A stretch of DNA of 64,000 bases, from positions 2,170,001 through 2,234,000 of the forward strand of contig NZ_BNEA01000015.1 of NCBI RefSeq assembly GCF_016860525.1, read 5' to 3'. Position 1 is the first letter of the stretch. Every line of letters starts with the position of its first letter. The position numbers were made by a program, and so were the translations under genes. This DNA is from Streptomyces rubradiris (GTDB lineage Bacteria > Actinomycetota > Actinomycetes > Streptomycetales > Streptomycetaceae). The notes under the pieces were generated by a model. That model saw nothing but the letters and a program-made list of their open reading frames with translations. It was not told the origin of the DNA and did not search any database. Shown here one piece after another: positions 19,964 through 28,129 of this stretch.

Positions 19964-20869
19964 TCAGGCGCCCGTGGGCACCCAGTCCGGCAGGGCCTCG
20001 GTGCGCTCGGCCCACTCGGCGGGCGGTGTCCCCGCCTTGCCCGCGGCGAGCACCCCGCCCACGATCGCGCAGGTGGTGTCCACGTCCCCGCCGACCTGGG
20101 CGGTGGTCCAGAACGCCGACGTGAAGTCGCCGAGGGACCGTGCGGCGGACCAGAGGGCGAAGGGGACGGTGTCATGCGCGGTCGTACGTCGTCCGCAGCC
20201 CAGGACGGCCGCCACGGTGACCGCGTCGTCGTAGTCGAGCATGTCCCGGGCCCGGCGGAGGCCCTGGCCGACCGCGCTCTTCGGTACGAGCGCGATGACG
20301 CCGTCGAGCAGTGCCTCAGGGGCGGGCGGGCCGTCCGGGGAGCCGGCGAACGCCGCCGCGGCGGCCACGGCCATCGCACCGACCACGGCCTCCCGGTGCT
20401 GGTGGGTGGTGTAGGCCGAGATCTCCGCCTGGTGGGTCGCCTGCTCCGGATCGTCCGCGTACCACGCACCCAAAGGCGCGATCCGCATCGCCGCCCCGTT
20501 GCCCCAGGACCCCTGGCCGTTGAAGAGCCCGGCGGCCAGCCGGCGCCAGTCCTCGCCCTCCCGGACCAGGCGCAGCAGCCGGTTGACCGCGGGGCCGTAG
20601 CCCCGGTCGAAGTCGTGGTGCTCGGCGAAGGAGCGGGCGAGGGCGTCCTGGTCGACGCGCTGGTGGGCGGCGAGGACGGCGACCACCGAGCAGGCCATCT
20701 CGGTGTCGTCCGTCCACTGCCAGGTGCCCGCGGGCAGCTCGCGGCGCTTGAGCAGGGGATAGTGCGCGGGGACGAAGAACTGGGAGCCCAGGGCGTCCCC
20801 CACGGCCAGTCCCCGCAGGCTGGTCAGAGCGCGCTGCAGGCGCCCGGGGGAAGAGGAGTCAGCGGTCAT
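19964..20869 (-). CDS. ADP-ribosylglycohydrolase family protein
   Basis: A 301-residue member of the DraG/ARH fold, which removes ADP-ribose from proteins or small molecules with two Mg ions. Metal ligands are visible in WTDDTEM (about residues 52-58) and in GGDVDTTCAIVGG (about 262-274). An N-terminal GLAVGDALG motif is also present. The gene starts 12 nt after the stop of the histidine phosphatase gene, so the two are almost certainly one operon. No ADP-ribosyltransferase or NAD-metabolism gene is adjacent; the substrate is unknown. Confidence 0.9.
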   Translation of the reverse strand: MTADSSSPGRLQRALTSLRGLAVGDALGSQFFVPAHYPLLKRRELPAGTWQWTDDTEMACSVVAVLAAHQRVDQDALARSFAEHHDFDRGYGPAVNRLLRLVREGEDWRRLAAGLFNGQGSWGNGAAMRIAPLGAWYADDPEQATHQAEISAYTTHQHREAVVGAMAVAAAAAFAGSPDGPPAPEALLDGVIALVPKSAVGQGLRRARDMLDYDDAVTVAAVLGCGRRTTAHDTVPFALWSAARSLGDFTSAFWTTAQVGGDVDTTCAIVGGVLAAGKAGTPPAEWAERTEALPDWVPTGA

Positions 20870-20881
20870 CGCCCTGCCACT

Positions 20882-21541
20882 CTATCCGGTGACCCACTGC
20901 GGCACCGGCTCGCGCCAGCGTTCGAAGGGCCGGTCGAGTGTGTACTTGCCGTCCTCTCCGAGAACGAGCATCCGCATCTCGGCGTTCCCCGGATTGGACA
21001 GCGACTCGAATTCCGCGACCGTCCAGTGGAACCAGCGCATGCAGAACAGCCGCATGGCGAGGCCGTGGGTCACCAGGAGGACGTTCGGCGGGTGGTCGGG
21101 GGCCTCGAAGCTGCGGAACAGGCTCTCCAGGAAGCCGCCGACCCGGTCGTAGACATCCGCGCCGGACTCACCCTGGGGGAACCGGAAGAAGAAGTGCCCG
21201 TACGCGTCCCGGTACGCCTTCTGCAGGCGCACGTCGTCGCGGTCCTGCCAGTTGCCCCAGTCCTGCTCGCGCAGCCGGGGCTCCTCCCGGACGCGTATCA
21301 GCTCGGGGTCCAGGTGAAAGGCGCGGAGTGTCTCGTGGGTACGGCGGTACGGGGAGACGTACACGCTGACCCGTTCCCGGCCGAACAGCTCGCGGAGCCG
21401 TTCGCCGGTCTCCTCCGCCTGCCGTCGGCCGCGCTCGGTCAGCGCGAGGGCGTGGTCGGGTTCGCGCTCGTACACGGAGTCGTCGACGTTGCCCGTTGAC
21501 TCGCCGTGCCGGACAAGGACGATGCGCCGTGGTCGTGCCAT
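20882..21541 (-). CDS. histidine phosphatase (phosphoglycerate mutase-like) family protein
   Basis: A 219-residue enzyme with the catalytic RHGES motif (residues 11-15, phosphohistidine at His12) and the second catalytic His in VTHGLAMRLF (about residue 156). Conserved Arg in SPYRRTHET and Glu in EQDWGNW complete the active site. Such proteins are usually phosphatases rather than glycolytic mutases. First gene of an operon with the ADP-ribosylglycohydrolase gene. The pairing suggests a joint step such as dephosphorylation plus glycohydrolysis of a nucleotide derivative, but that is inference. Confidence 0.88.
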   Translation of the reverse strand: MARPRRIVLVRHGESTGNVDDSVYEREPDHALALTERGRRQAEETGERLRELFGRERVSVYVSPYRRTHETLRAFHLDPELIRVREEPRLREQDWGNWQDRDDVRLQKAYRDAYGHFFFRFPQGESGADVYDRVGGFLESLFRSFEAPDHPPNVLLVTHGLAMRLFCMRWFHWTVAEFESLSNPGNAEMRMLVLGEDGKYTLDRPFERWREPVPQWVTG

Positions 21542-21683
21542 GCCGAAACCCTAGAGGGTACGGCGACGCGTCGAGCACTCGTACGGGCTCCATACGGCGT
21601 AGGTCACATGAATCCGGCGTCCCGGGCCGCCGCGACGGGACCGCCCACGGCTGCCGCATTCGCTTTTCGAACCAGCACGCGCC

Positions 21684-22289
21684 TCAGACCGTCCAGGACG
21701 GTTCCAGGTCCACGATGTCGCCGGAGAGCGCCGCGATGTCCGCCTCGGTCTGGGCGCGCAGGGCGAGGCGCTCCACCCGCTCGGTGCGGTACTTGCCGTG
21801 CTCGGCCGCCGAGCGCCACATCGACAGGATCAGGAACTCGTGCCCGGGCGCCTCGGCGAACATGCCGCGGATCATGCCGGGCGAGCCGGCCATGGCGGGG
21901 TTCCAGACCTTCTCCTGCATGAGCGTGAAGTGCTCCACGCGCTCCTCGCGGACCGTGCACAGGGCCACCCGGATCAGATCGGCGTCGGTGAAGCGGGGCT
22001 CGAATCCGGTCTTGACATCGAAGCGGTACTCGAACAGCTTGACCTGGGCGTCCTTGAAGGTGCCGGACTGGGCGGCGGCCAGCCGGTCGTGGGAGCGGGC
22101 CATGAAGGAGTCGTAGAAGGCACGGCTCTCCCAGAAGGCGAAGAGGTGCGCCACGCCCGGCCGCCGCCGGCTCCAGCCCCCGCCCTGTCCCCGGAAACCC
22201 GGCTCCCCTGGAAGCCCCGCCCATTTCCGCTGCCCCCGCTCGAACCCCCGGCGGTCCACCACGGTGCAGCGAATCCACTTGACCAGCAC
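21684..22289 (-). CDS. DUF4937-type protein with tandem dimeric alpha-beta-barrel-like halves
   Basis: A 201-residue protein starting at GTG 22289 (VLVKWIRCTV). The segment up to about residue 90 (VKWIRCTVVDR...FAFWESRAFYDSFMARSHD) and the segment from about 105 on (IRVALCTVREERVEHFTLMQEKVW...FLILSMWRSAAEHGKYR) each look like a monooxygenase-type alpha-beta barrel unit, giving an internal duplication. Such folds are used by small monooxygenases and heme-degrading enzymes, but no cofactor site is evident. Function unknown. It is divergent from the TerD gene. Confidence 0.7.
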   Translation of the reverse strand: MLVKWIRCTVVDRRGFERGQRKWAGLPGEPGFRGQGGGWSRRRPGVAHLFAFWESRAFYDSFMARSHDRLAAAQSGTFKDAQVKLFEYRFDVKTGFEPRFTDADLIRVALCTVREERVEHFTLMQEKVWNPAMAGSPGMIRGMFAEAPGHEFLILSMWRSAAEHGKYRTERVERLALRAQTEADIAALSGDIVDLEPSWTV

Positions 22290-22437
22290 CGCGCCATCGT
22301 ACGGCCACCGGGCGTGGCGTCGGTCACGTCTTTGCGGAGATCGCCCGCGCGTACGGACCCCCGTGCATGGCACGATGGACAACGAACCCCGGCCGCAGGG
22401 AAGTTGGGGTCGAGCCACAGCGGAAGGGGGAAGCCTG

Positions 22438-22971
22438 GTGACCGGCTTCAGCAAGGGAATCCGCAAGGTCGAGGTCGCGCTCAAGTGGGACCCCAGTCCG
22501 GCGGGTCACTCGCCGACCGACCTGGACATCATCGCCGCGACCTTCGTCTCCGGTGACGCGTACGGGGATCCGGCCTATCTGGTGCACTTCGACAGCCGCT
22601 CACCGGACGGCACGATCACCCTCAACCGCGACAGCACGGACGGCAAGGGGTTCGGCTGGGACGAGGTCATGACGCTCGAACTGGACCGCCTCGACGGGCG
22701 CTACGCGCGCGTGGTGGTGGGCGCCGTCATCCAACAGCGGTACGGGCACACGACGTTCGCCGACGTGCTGAATCCCGCCCTCCGTATCCGTGAGGGCTAC
22801 ACGGTGCTCGCCGAGGACGGCTTCGGCTCGGTGGCCGGGGCGACGGCCGCCGCGCTCGCCGAGTTCGTCCGGGACGACTCCGGCGAGTGGACCTTCCACC
22901 CCGGCCTGCACGGCTTCGACGGGGACCCGGCGACCTTCACCCGGGTCATGGGCCGGGCGCACCGGCCCTGA
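22438..22971 (+). CDS. TerD-family calcium-binding stress protein
   Basis: A 177-residue TerD/CABP family protein. The GTG at 22438 follows GGAAGGGGGAAG. Family features are the KVEVALKWDP start, the acidic DLDIIAATF segment that holds Ca2+ ligands, and a second half with FADVLNPALRIREGYTVLAEDGF. TerD proteins occur in many Streptomyces copies and have been linked to tellurite resistance, calcium and development, but this copy stands alone without other ter genes. It ends in a long palindromic terminator shared with nrdJ. Confidence 0.85.
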   Translation: MTGFSKGIRKVEVALKWDPSPAGHSPTDLDIIAATFVSGDAYGDPAYLVHFDSRSPDGTITLNRDSTDGKGFGWDEVMTLELDRLDGRYARVVVGAVIQQRYGHTTFADVLNPALRIREGYTVLAEDGFGSVAGATAAALAEFVRDDSGEWTFHPGLHGFDGDPATFTRVMGRAHRP

Positions 22972-22988
22972 CGTCCTCAGCGCATACG

Positions 22989-23024
22989 GGTAAGGGGCGC
23001 CGGCCATGGCCGGCGCCCCTTACC
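22989..23024. terminator. 36-bp perfect palindrome, bidirectional terminator
   Basis: The two 18-bp halves (22989-23006 and 23007-23024) are exact reverse complements with no spacer. The palindrome sits between the convergent terD-like and nrdJ genes, 18 nt from each stop. Confidence 0.85.
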
Positions 23025-23041
23025 TCACGAACGGCGTGTCA

Positions 23042-25933
23042 TCAGCTGCAGCCGCTGGTCGAGCCGCAGCCCTCGCAGATGTAGCAGGAGCCGGCCCGCT
23101 GCATCTTCGTACCGCAGGAGAAGCACAGCGGGGCGTCGGCCTGGATGCCCAGCTGCATCTCCACCAGTTCGGCGCTGGTGTGGGCCTGCTTCGGGGCGGG
23201 CTTGGCCGCCTCGGACTCGGCCTTCGGCGTGGCGACCGCCTTCAGCTCCTGGGCGCGCGGCGCCGACTGGGCCAGGCCCTCGACGTCCACCTCGTCCTCG
23301 GCCGGCTCGTAGGAGCCGGTCTCCAGGTGTCGCTGGCGCTCCTCGGCGGAGTGGATGCCGAGCGCGGAGCGGGTCTCGAAGGGCAGGAAGTCCAGCGCCA
23401 GGCGGCGGAAGATGTAGTCGACGATCGACTGCGCCATCCGCACGTCCGGGTCGTCCGTCATGCCGGCCGGCTCGAAGCGCATGTTGGTGAACTTCGAGAC
23501 GTACGTCTCCAGGGGCACGCCGTACTGGAGGCCGACGGAGACGGCGATGGAGAAGGCGTCCATCATGCCCGCGAGGGTGGAACCCTGCTTGGACATCTTC
23601 AGGAAGACCTCGCCCAGGCCGTCGTCCGGGTAGGAGTTGGCCGTCATGTAACCCTCGGCGCCGCCGACGGTGAAGGACGTGGTGATGCCGGGACGTCCCT
23701 TCGGGAGGCGCTTGCGGACCGGACGGTACTCGACGACCTTCTCGACCTTGGTCTCGGCGGCCGCGGGCTCCTCGGCCTTCTTCTCGTCCGCCGAGTCCTT
23801 CTTCTTGGCGGAGAGCGGCTGGCCGACCTTGCAGTTGTCGCGGTAGATCGCGAGCGCCTTGACGCCCAGCTTCCATGCCTCGAAGTAGATCTCCTCGACC
23901 TCCTCGACGGTCGCCGTCTCCGGCATGTTGACCGTCTTGGAGATGGCGCCGGAGATCCACGGCTGGATCGCGGCCATCATGCGGACGTGGCCCATCGGGG
24001 AGATGGCGCGCTCGCCCATGGCGCAGTCGAAGACCTCGTAGTGCTCCTGCTTGAGGCCGGGGGCGTCGATCACATTGCCGTGCTCGGCGATGTGGGCGAC
24101 GATCGCCTCGATCTGCTCCTCCTGGTAGCCCAGGCGGCGCAGGGCCTGCGGGACGGTGCCGTTGACGATCTGCATCGAGCCGCCGCCGACGAGCTTCTTG
24201 AACTTCACCAGCGCGAGGTCGGGCTCGACACCGGTGGTGTCGCAGGACATCGCGAGACCGATGGTGCCGGTCGGCGCGAGGACGGACGCCTGGGAGTTAC
24301 GGAAACCGTTCTTCTCGCCGAGCCGCAGCACGTCCTGCCAGGCCTCCGTGGCGGCGGCCCAGACCGGGGTGTCCAGGTCGTCCATGCGCACGGCCGTGGC
24401 GTTGGCGTCGGAGTGCTGCTTCATGACGCGCTTGTGGGCGTCGGCGTTGCGGGCGTAGCCGTCGTAGGTGCCGACGACCTCGGCCAGCTCGGCGGAACGG
24501 CGGTAGGCCGTACCCGTCATCAGGGAGGTGATGGCGCCGGCCAGGGCGCGGCCGCCGTCGGAGTCGTAGGCGTGGCCGGTGGCCATCAGCAGGGCGCCGA
24601 GGTTGGCGTAGCCGATGCCGAGCTGGCGGAAGGCGCGGGTGTTCTCGCCGATCTTCTGGGTCGGGAAGTCCGCGAAGCAGATCGAGATGTCCATCGCGGT
24701 GATGACCAGCTCGACGACCTTCTGGAAGCGCTCGGTCTCGAAGGACTGGTCGCCCTTGCCGTCGTCCTTCAGGAACTTCATCAGGTTCAGCGAGGCCAGG
24801 TTGCAGGACGTGTTGTCCAGGTGCATGTACTCGCTGCACGGGTTCGACGCGGTGATCCGGCCGGACTCGGGGCAGGTGTGCCAGTTGTTGATCGTGTCGT
24901 CGTACTGGATGCCCGGGTCGGCGCAGGCCCAGGCGGCCTCGGCGATCTTGCGGAAGAGCGCCTTGGCGTCGACCTCCTCGATGACCTCACCGGTCATACG
25001 GGCACGCAGGCCGAACTTGCCGCCCTCCTCGACCGCCTTCATGAACTCGTCGTTCACACGGACCGAGTTGTTGGCGTTCTGGTACTGGACGGACGTGATG
25101 TCGTCGCCGCCCAGGTCCATGTCGAAGCCCGCGTCGCGCAGGACGCGGATCTTCTCCTCTTCCTTGACCTTGGTCTCGATGAAGTCCTCGATGTCGGGGT
25201 GGTCGACGTCGAGCACCACCATCTTGGCGGCGCGACGGGTGGCACCGCCCGACTTGATGGTGCCGGCGGAGGCGTCGGCGCCACGCATGAAGGAGACCGG
25301 GCCGGAGGCGTTGCCGCCGGAGGAGAGCAGCTCCTTGGAGGAACGGATCCGGGAGAGGTTCAGGCCGGCGCCGGAGCCGCCCTTGAAGATCATGCCCTCT
25401 TCCTTGTACCAGTCGAGGATCGACTCCATGGAGTCGTCGACGGACAGGATGAAGCAGGCCGAGACCTGCTGGGGCTGCTTGGTGCCGACGTTGAACCAGA
25501 CAGGGCTGTTGAAGCTGAAGATCTGGTGCAGGAGGGCGTACGCCAGCTCGTGCTCGAAGATCTCCGCGTCGGCGGGGGAAGCGAAGTACTTGTGGTCCTC
25601 ACCGGCCTTCCGGTACGTCTTCACGATGCGGTCGATCAGCTGCTTGAGGCTGGTCTCGCGCTGCGGGGTGCCGACGGCACCACGGAAGTACTTGCTGGTG
25701 ACGATGTTGACCGCGTTCACCGACCAGAAGTCGGGGAACTCGACGCCACGCTGCTCGAAGTTGACCGAGCCGTCGCGCCAGTTGGTCATGACGACGTCAC
25801 GGCGCTCCCACGTCACCTCGTCGTACGGGTGCACGCCGGGGGTGGTGTGGATGCGCTCGATGCGCAGTCCCTTGCTGCCCTTGGCTCCCTTGGCGCGGGA
25901 ACCTCGTGCCGGACCGCTCGCCGTCTCTGTCAT
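23042..25933 (-). CDS. nrdJ: class II (adenosylcobalamin-dependent) ribonucleoside-diphosphate reductase
   Basis: Makes deoxyribonucleotides with coenzyme B12, independently of oxygen. The 963-residue chain starts at ATG 25933 behind GGGAGG. It has an early FSFNSPVWFNVG segment, the active-site NPCSEYMHLDN motif with the radical Cys and Glu, NTSCNLASLNLMKF, an MSCDTTGVEPDLAL segment, and a C-terminal Cys-rich tail (CFSCGTKMQ...CYICEGCGS) carrying the redox and zinc cysteines. It is the second gene of an nrdR-nrdJ operon with a 164-nt spacer, so it should be controlled by NrdR through the boxes upstream of nrdR. In S. coelicolor this enzyme is the main aerobic reductase, alongside NrdAB. Confidence 0.96.
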   Translation of the reverse strand: MTETASGPARGSRAKGAKGSKGLRIERIHTTPGVHPYDEVTWERRDVVMTNWRDGSVNFEQRGVEFPDFWSVNAVNIVTSKYFRGAVGTPQRETSLKQLIDRIVKTYRKAGEDHKYFASPADAEIFEHELAYALLHQIFSFNSPVWFNVGTKQPQQVSACFILSVDDSMESILDWYKEEGMIFKGGSGAGLNLSRIRSSKELLSSGGNASGPVSFMRGADASAGTIKSGGATRRAAKMVVLDVDHPDIEDFIETKVKEEEKIRVLRDAGFDMDLGGDDITSVQYQNANNSVRVNDEFMKAVEEGGKFGLRARMTGEVIEEVDAKALFRKIAEAAWACADPGIQYDDTINNWHTCPESGRITASNPCSEYMHLDNTSCNLASLNLMKFLKDDGKGDQSFETERFQKVVELVITAMDISICFADFPTQKIGENTRAFRQLGIGYANLGALLMATGHAYDSDGGRALAGAITSLMTGTAYRRSAELAEVVGTYDGYARNADAHKRVMKQHSDANATAVRMDDLDTPVWAAATEAWQDVLRLGEKNGFRNSQASVLAPTGTIGLAMSCDTTGVEPDLALVKFKKLVGGGSMQIVNGTVPQALRRLGYQEEQIEAIVAHIAEHGNVIDAPGLKQEHYEVFDCAMGERAISPMGHVRMMAAIQPWISGAISKTVNMPETATVEEVEEIYFEAWKLGVKALAIYRDNCKVGQPLSAKKKDSADEKKAEEPAAAETKVEKVVEYRPVRKRLPKGRPGITTSFTVGGAEGYMTANSYPDDGLGEVFLKMSKQGSTLAGMMDAFSIAVSVGLQYGVPLETYVSKFTNMRFEPAGMTDDPDVRMAQSIVDYIFRRLALDFLPFETRSALGIHSAEERQRHLETGSYEPAEDEVDVEGLAQSAPRAQELKAVATPKAESEAAKPAPKQAHTSAELVEMQLGIQADAPLCFSCGTKMQRAGSCYICEGCGSTSGCS

Positions 25934-26097
25934 GCCGCCTCCCTACGGGCGAAAACGCCCTGAAATGCCCCCGTTGTTCCCGTGGGCACATGTTTCTGTC
26001 TTGCGTCGCGGGCACCCTCAGCCGCCGCCCGCGACAGGTCTTCGTTCGCCGCCGTACGGCCGGAACCAGGTTCTCCGACCGGATTCCGGTCCGCCGG

Positions 26098-26646
26098 TCA
26101 GTCGGCGGCGTGCGCGGGCTCGGGAACCTGCGTGGTCCCGACCGGCCCGCGATGGTCTTCCTGGCTCCCCGCGCCGGCGTCTTCCTCGTCCGCGGCGGGG
26201 CGCGTCGCCTCCCTCAGCTCCGCGATGGCGGCCTCGAAGTCCTCGAGCGAGTCGAACGCCCGGTAGACGGAGGCGAACCGCAGATAGGCGACGAGGTCCA
26301 GCTCCTGCAAGGGGCCGAGTATGGCCAGTCCCACGTCGTGGGTGGTCAGCTCGGCACTTCCGGTCGCGCGCACCGCCTCCTCGACCCGCTGCCCGAGCTG
26401 GGCGAGCGCGTCCTCGGTGACCGGCCGCCCCTGGCACGCCTTGCGCACGCCGTTGATGACCTTGGTACGGCTGAACGGTTCGGTGACTCCGGACCGCTTC
26501 ACCACCATGAGCGAGCACGTCTCCACGGTCGTGAAACGACGGGAGCAGTCAGGGCACTGGCGGCGCCTGCGGATGGACGTGCCGTCGTCGGTCGTACGGC
26601 TGTCGACCACGCGGCTGTCGGGGTGCCTGCAGAAGGGGCAGTGCAT
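26098..26646 (-). CDS. nrdR: NrdR, ATP/dATP-sensing repressor of ribonucleotide reductase genes
   Basis: A 182-residue repressor. The zinc ribbon uses Cys3, Cys6, Cys31 and Cys34 (MHCPFC, CPDC). The ATP-cone, about residues 46-136, senses nucleotide state ([22 protein letters not shown]...). The tail after residue 150 is acidic and Ala-rich. ATG 26646 is chosen because the protein then begins MHCPFC as in the family and GGAG precedes it; a TTG three codons upstream is open. It forms an operon with nrdJ. Two NrdR boxes lie upstream, so it probably represses itself and nrdJ when dATP is high. Confidence 0.95.
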   Translation of the reverse strand: MHCPFCRHPDSRVVDSRTTDDGTSIRRRRQCPDCSRRFTTVETCSLMVVKRSGVTEPFSRTKVINGVRKACQGRPVTEDALAQLGQRVEEAVRATGSAELTTHDVGLAILGPLQELDLVAYLRFASVYRAFDSLEDFEAAIAELREATRPAADEEDAGAGSQEDHRGPVGTTQVPEPAHAAD

Positions 26647-26753
26647 GTTCTCCAACCCTCCTCACAGCAGACTCGTCAGCCTCGCTGGACACACAGGCCT
26701 CGCGAAGCAGCCCTAAGCATAGGCGATCGGTGAGCCGTCTCCGACCGGGGGGA

Positions 26754-26797
26754 CCACAACTTGTGGGCCGCTGTAGCCATCCAACCACTACATGTGG
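26754..26797. promoter_or_regulatory. two NrdR boxes upstream of nrdR-nrdJ
   Basis: CCACAACTTGTGG (26754-26766) and CCACTACATGTGG (26785-26797) are near-palindromes with the shared pattern CCAC-N5-GTGG or close to it. Their centres are 31 bp apart, about three helical turns, which is the standard arrangement of paired NrdR boxes. Confidence 0.85.
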
Positions 26798-26876
26798 GGA
26801 TTGACTGATTCACCAAGGCAGACACGCGTGTCGCGCCGGAACGGCGCCCCGGGGGCCGGCGGCCGACCTGCGGGGA

Positions 26877-26906
26877 CGCGCGGTGGCGCGGCCGCGCCAC
26901 CGCGCG
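26877..26906. repeat. 30-bp perfect GC palindrome between nrdR and lexA
   Basis: The halves 26877-26891 and 26892-26906 are exact reverse complements. The palindrome lies 231 nt upstream of the nrdR start and 303 nt upstream of lexA. It is between divergent genes, so it is not a simple shared terminator. Confidence 0.8.
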
Positions 26907-27134
26907 CTCGCGGGGATACGGTGGGCGCCGCGGGGAGCGCGCGTGGCGCAGCCGCACGGAAAGGGCCCCGGCGACCGGACTGCGACATTCCGGATGGCAG
27001 ACTGGGGGCGCCGCTCATGAGGCGAGCGACTCCAGCGGTGAAGAGTACAACAATGGGCGCTTTTGTCCGCCGAGCGTCGCGCCAGCTATACACCCGGACA
27101 CCTGATCCCGTCAGGCGAAACGCACTTTTTCACT

Positions 27135-27148
27135 CGAACGTGTGTTTG
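27135..27148 (+). promoter_or_regulatory. LexA (SOS) box upstream of lexA
   Basis: CGAACGTGTGTTTG matches the actinobacterial/Bacillus-type SOS box CGAAC-N4-GTTCG with one substitution (GTTTG). It lies 61 nt before the lexA start, as expected for autorepression. Confidence 0.8.
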
Positions 27149-27208
27149 GCGCAACCTTTCGAAAGCAACTACCGTTGTGCAGCAGGGAGACCATCGAGAG
27201 GGGCCGCC

Positions 27209-27988
27209 GTGACCACCACCGCAGACAGTGCCACCATCACCGCCCAGGACCGCTCCCAGGGCCGAGTCGAGCCGGTACACGCGATGAACGAAGCCACGAA
27301 TCCCGAGGGAACCAAGCGCTCCCTGCCGGGCCGACCTCCAGGCATCCGGGCGGACAGCTCCGGACTCACCGACCGGCAGCGCCGGGTGATCGAGGTCATC
27401 AGGGACTCCGTGCAGCGGCGCGGTTACCCGCCGTCGATGCGGGAGATCGGCCAGGCCGTCGGCCTCTCCAGCACCTCCTCCGTCGCCCACCAGCTGATGG
27501 CACTGGAGCGCAAGGGCTTCCTGCGCCGCGACCCCCACCGTCCGCGCGCCTACGAGGTCCGCGGATCGGACCAGACAGTCACCGTGCAGCCCACGGACAC
27601 CGCCGGCAAGCCCGCCGCGTCGTACGTCCCGCTCGTCGGCCGCATCGCCGCCGGTGGCCCCATCCTCGCGGAGGAGTCCGTCGAGGACGTCTTCCCGCTC
27701 CCCCGCCAGCTCGTCGGTGACGGCGAACTCTTCGTCCTCAAGGTCGTCGGCGACTCCATGATCGAGGCCGCGATCTGCGACGGCGACTGGGTCACCGTGC
27801 GCCGCCAGCCGGTCGCCGAGAACGGCGACATCGTGGCCGCCATGCTCGACGGCGAGGCCACCGTCAAGCGCTTCAAGCGCGAGGACGGCCACGTCTGGCT
27901 CCTCCCCCACAACGCGGCCTACGAGCCGATCCCCGGCGACGACGCGACCATCCTGGGCAAGGTCGTCGCCGTGCTGCGGCGCGTCTGA
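27209..27988 (+). CDS. lexA: LexA, SOS-response repressor
   Basis: A 259-residue repressor and self-cleaving S24 protease. After a 50-residue N-terminal extension typical of Streptomyces comes the winged helix (residues 52-115, [35 protein letters not shown]). The autocleavage bond is Ala148-Gly149 in RIAAGGP, and the catalytic dyad is Ser183 (GDSM) and Lys220 (ATVKRF). The GTG at 27209 follows GAGAGGGG; an internal ATG at residue 26 is a possible alternative. A LexA box upstream indicates autoregulation. Convergent with a DinG-like helicase gene, itself of a class often involved in repair. Confidence 0.96.
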   Translation: MTTTADSATITAQDRSQGRVEPVHAMNEATNPEGTKRSLPGRPPGIRADSSGLTDRQRRVIEVIRDSVQRRGYPPSMREIGQAVGLSSTSSVAHQLMALERKGFLRRDPHRPRAYEVRGSDQTVTVQPTDTAGKPAASYVPLVGRIAAGGPILAEESVEDVFPLPRQLVGDGELFVLKVVGDSMIEAAICDGDWVTVRRQPVAENGDIVAAMLDGEATVKRFKREDGHVWLLPHNAAYEPIPGDDATILGKVVAVLRRV

Positions 27989-28029
27989 CCGCCGCGGACG
28001 ACGAGCCCCACCCGGCTCACTCCCTGACC

Positions 28030-28063
28030 GGGCCCCGGAACCCCTGCGCCGGTTCCGGGGCCC
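28030..28063. terminator. bidirectional terminator between lexA and the helicase gene
   Basis: Perfect 13-bp arms (28030-28042, 28051-28063) with an 8-nt loop, 41 nt after the lexA stop, between convergent genes. Confidence 0.8.
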
Positions 28064-28129
28064 TGCCCGTTCTCCAGGCCGTCGCGGGCACCTCCTGCCC
28101 ACGGGGGACCGCAGACGGTCCGCCCCCGG

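Larger units (their letters stand above)
26647..27208. other. nrdR-lexA divergent intergenic region
   Basis: This 562-nt region holds the NrdR boxes (26754-26797), a 30-bp palindrome (26877-26906), a GC-rich repeat-like stretch up to about 26990 and a LexA box (27135-27148). I see no gene in it. Both neighbouring genes are DNA-precursor or damage functions with autoregulatory sites. Confidence 0.6.

Noticed and set aside
17710..20469. 919-codon minus-strand frame across the MFS and ADP-ribosylglycohydrolase genes
   Set aside because: Shadow of two real genes in other frames; no domain and no ribosome site.
23006..25963. 985-codon open frame opposite nrdJ
   Set aside because: Antisense shadow caused by high third-position GC in nrdJ; the composition is Leu/Gly/Val/Asp-rich without domains.
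26656..27208. B12 riboswitch upstream of the B12-dependent reductase operon
   Set aside because: No B12-box-like sequence or multi-helix fold was recognised; the readable control is by NrdR boxes. In Streptomyces the riboswitch is associated with the class I genes.
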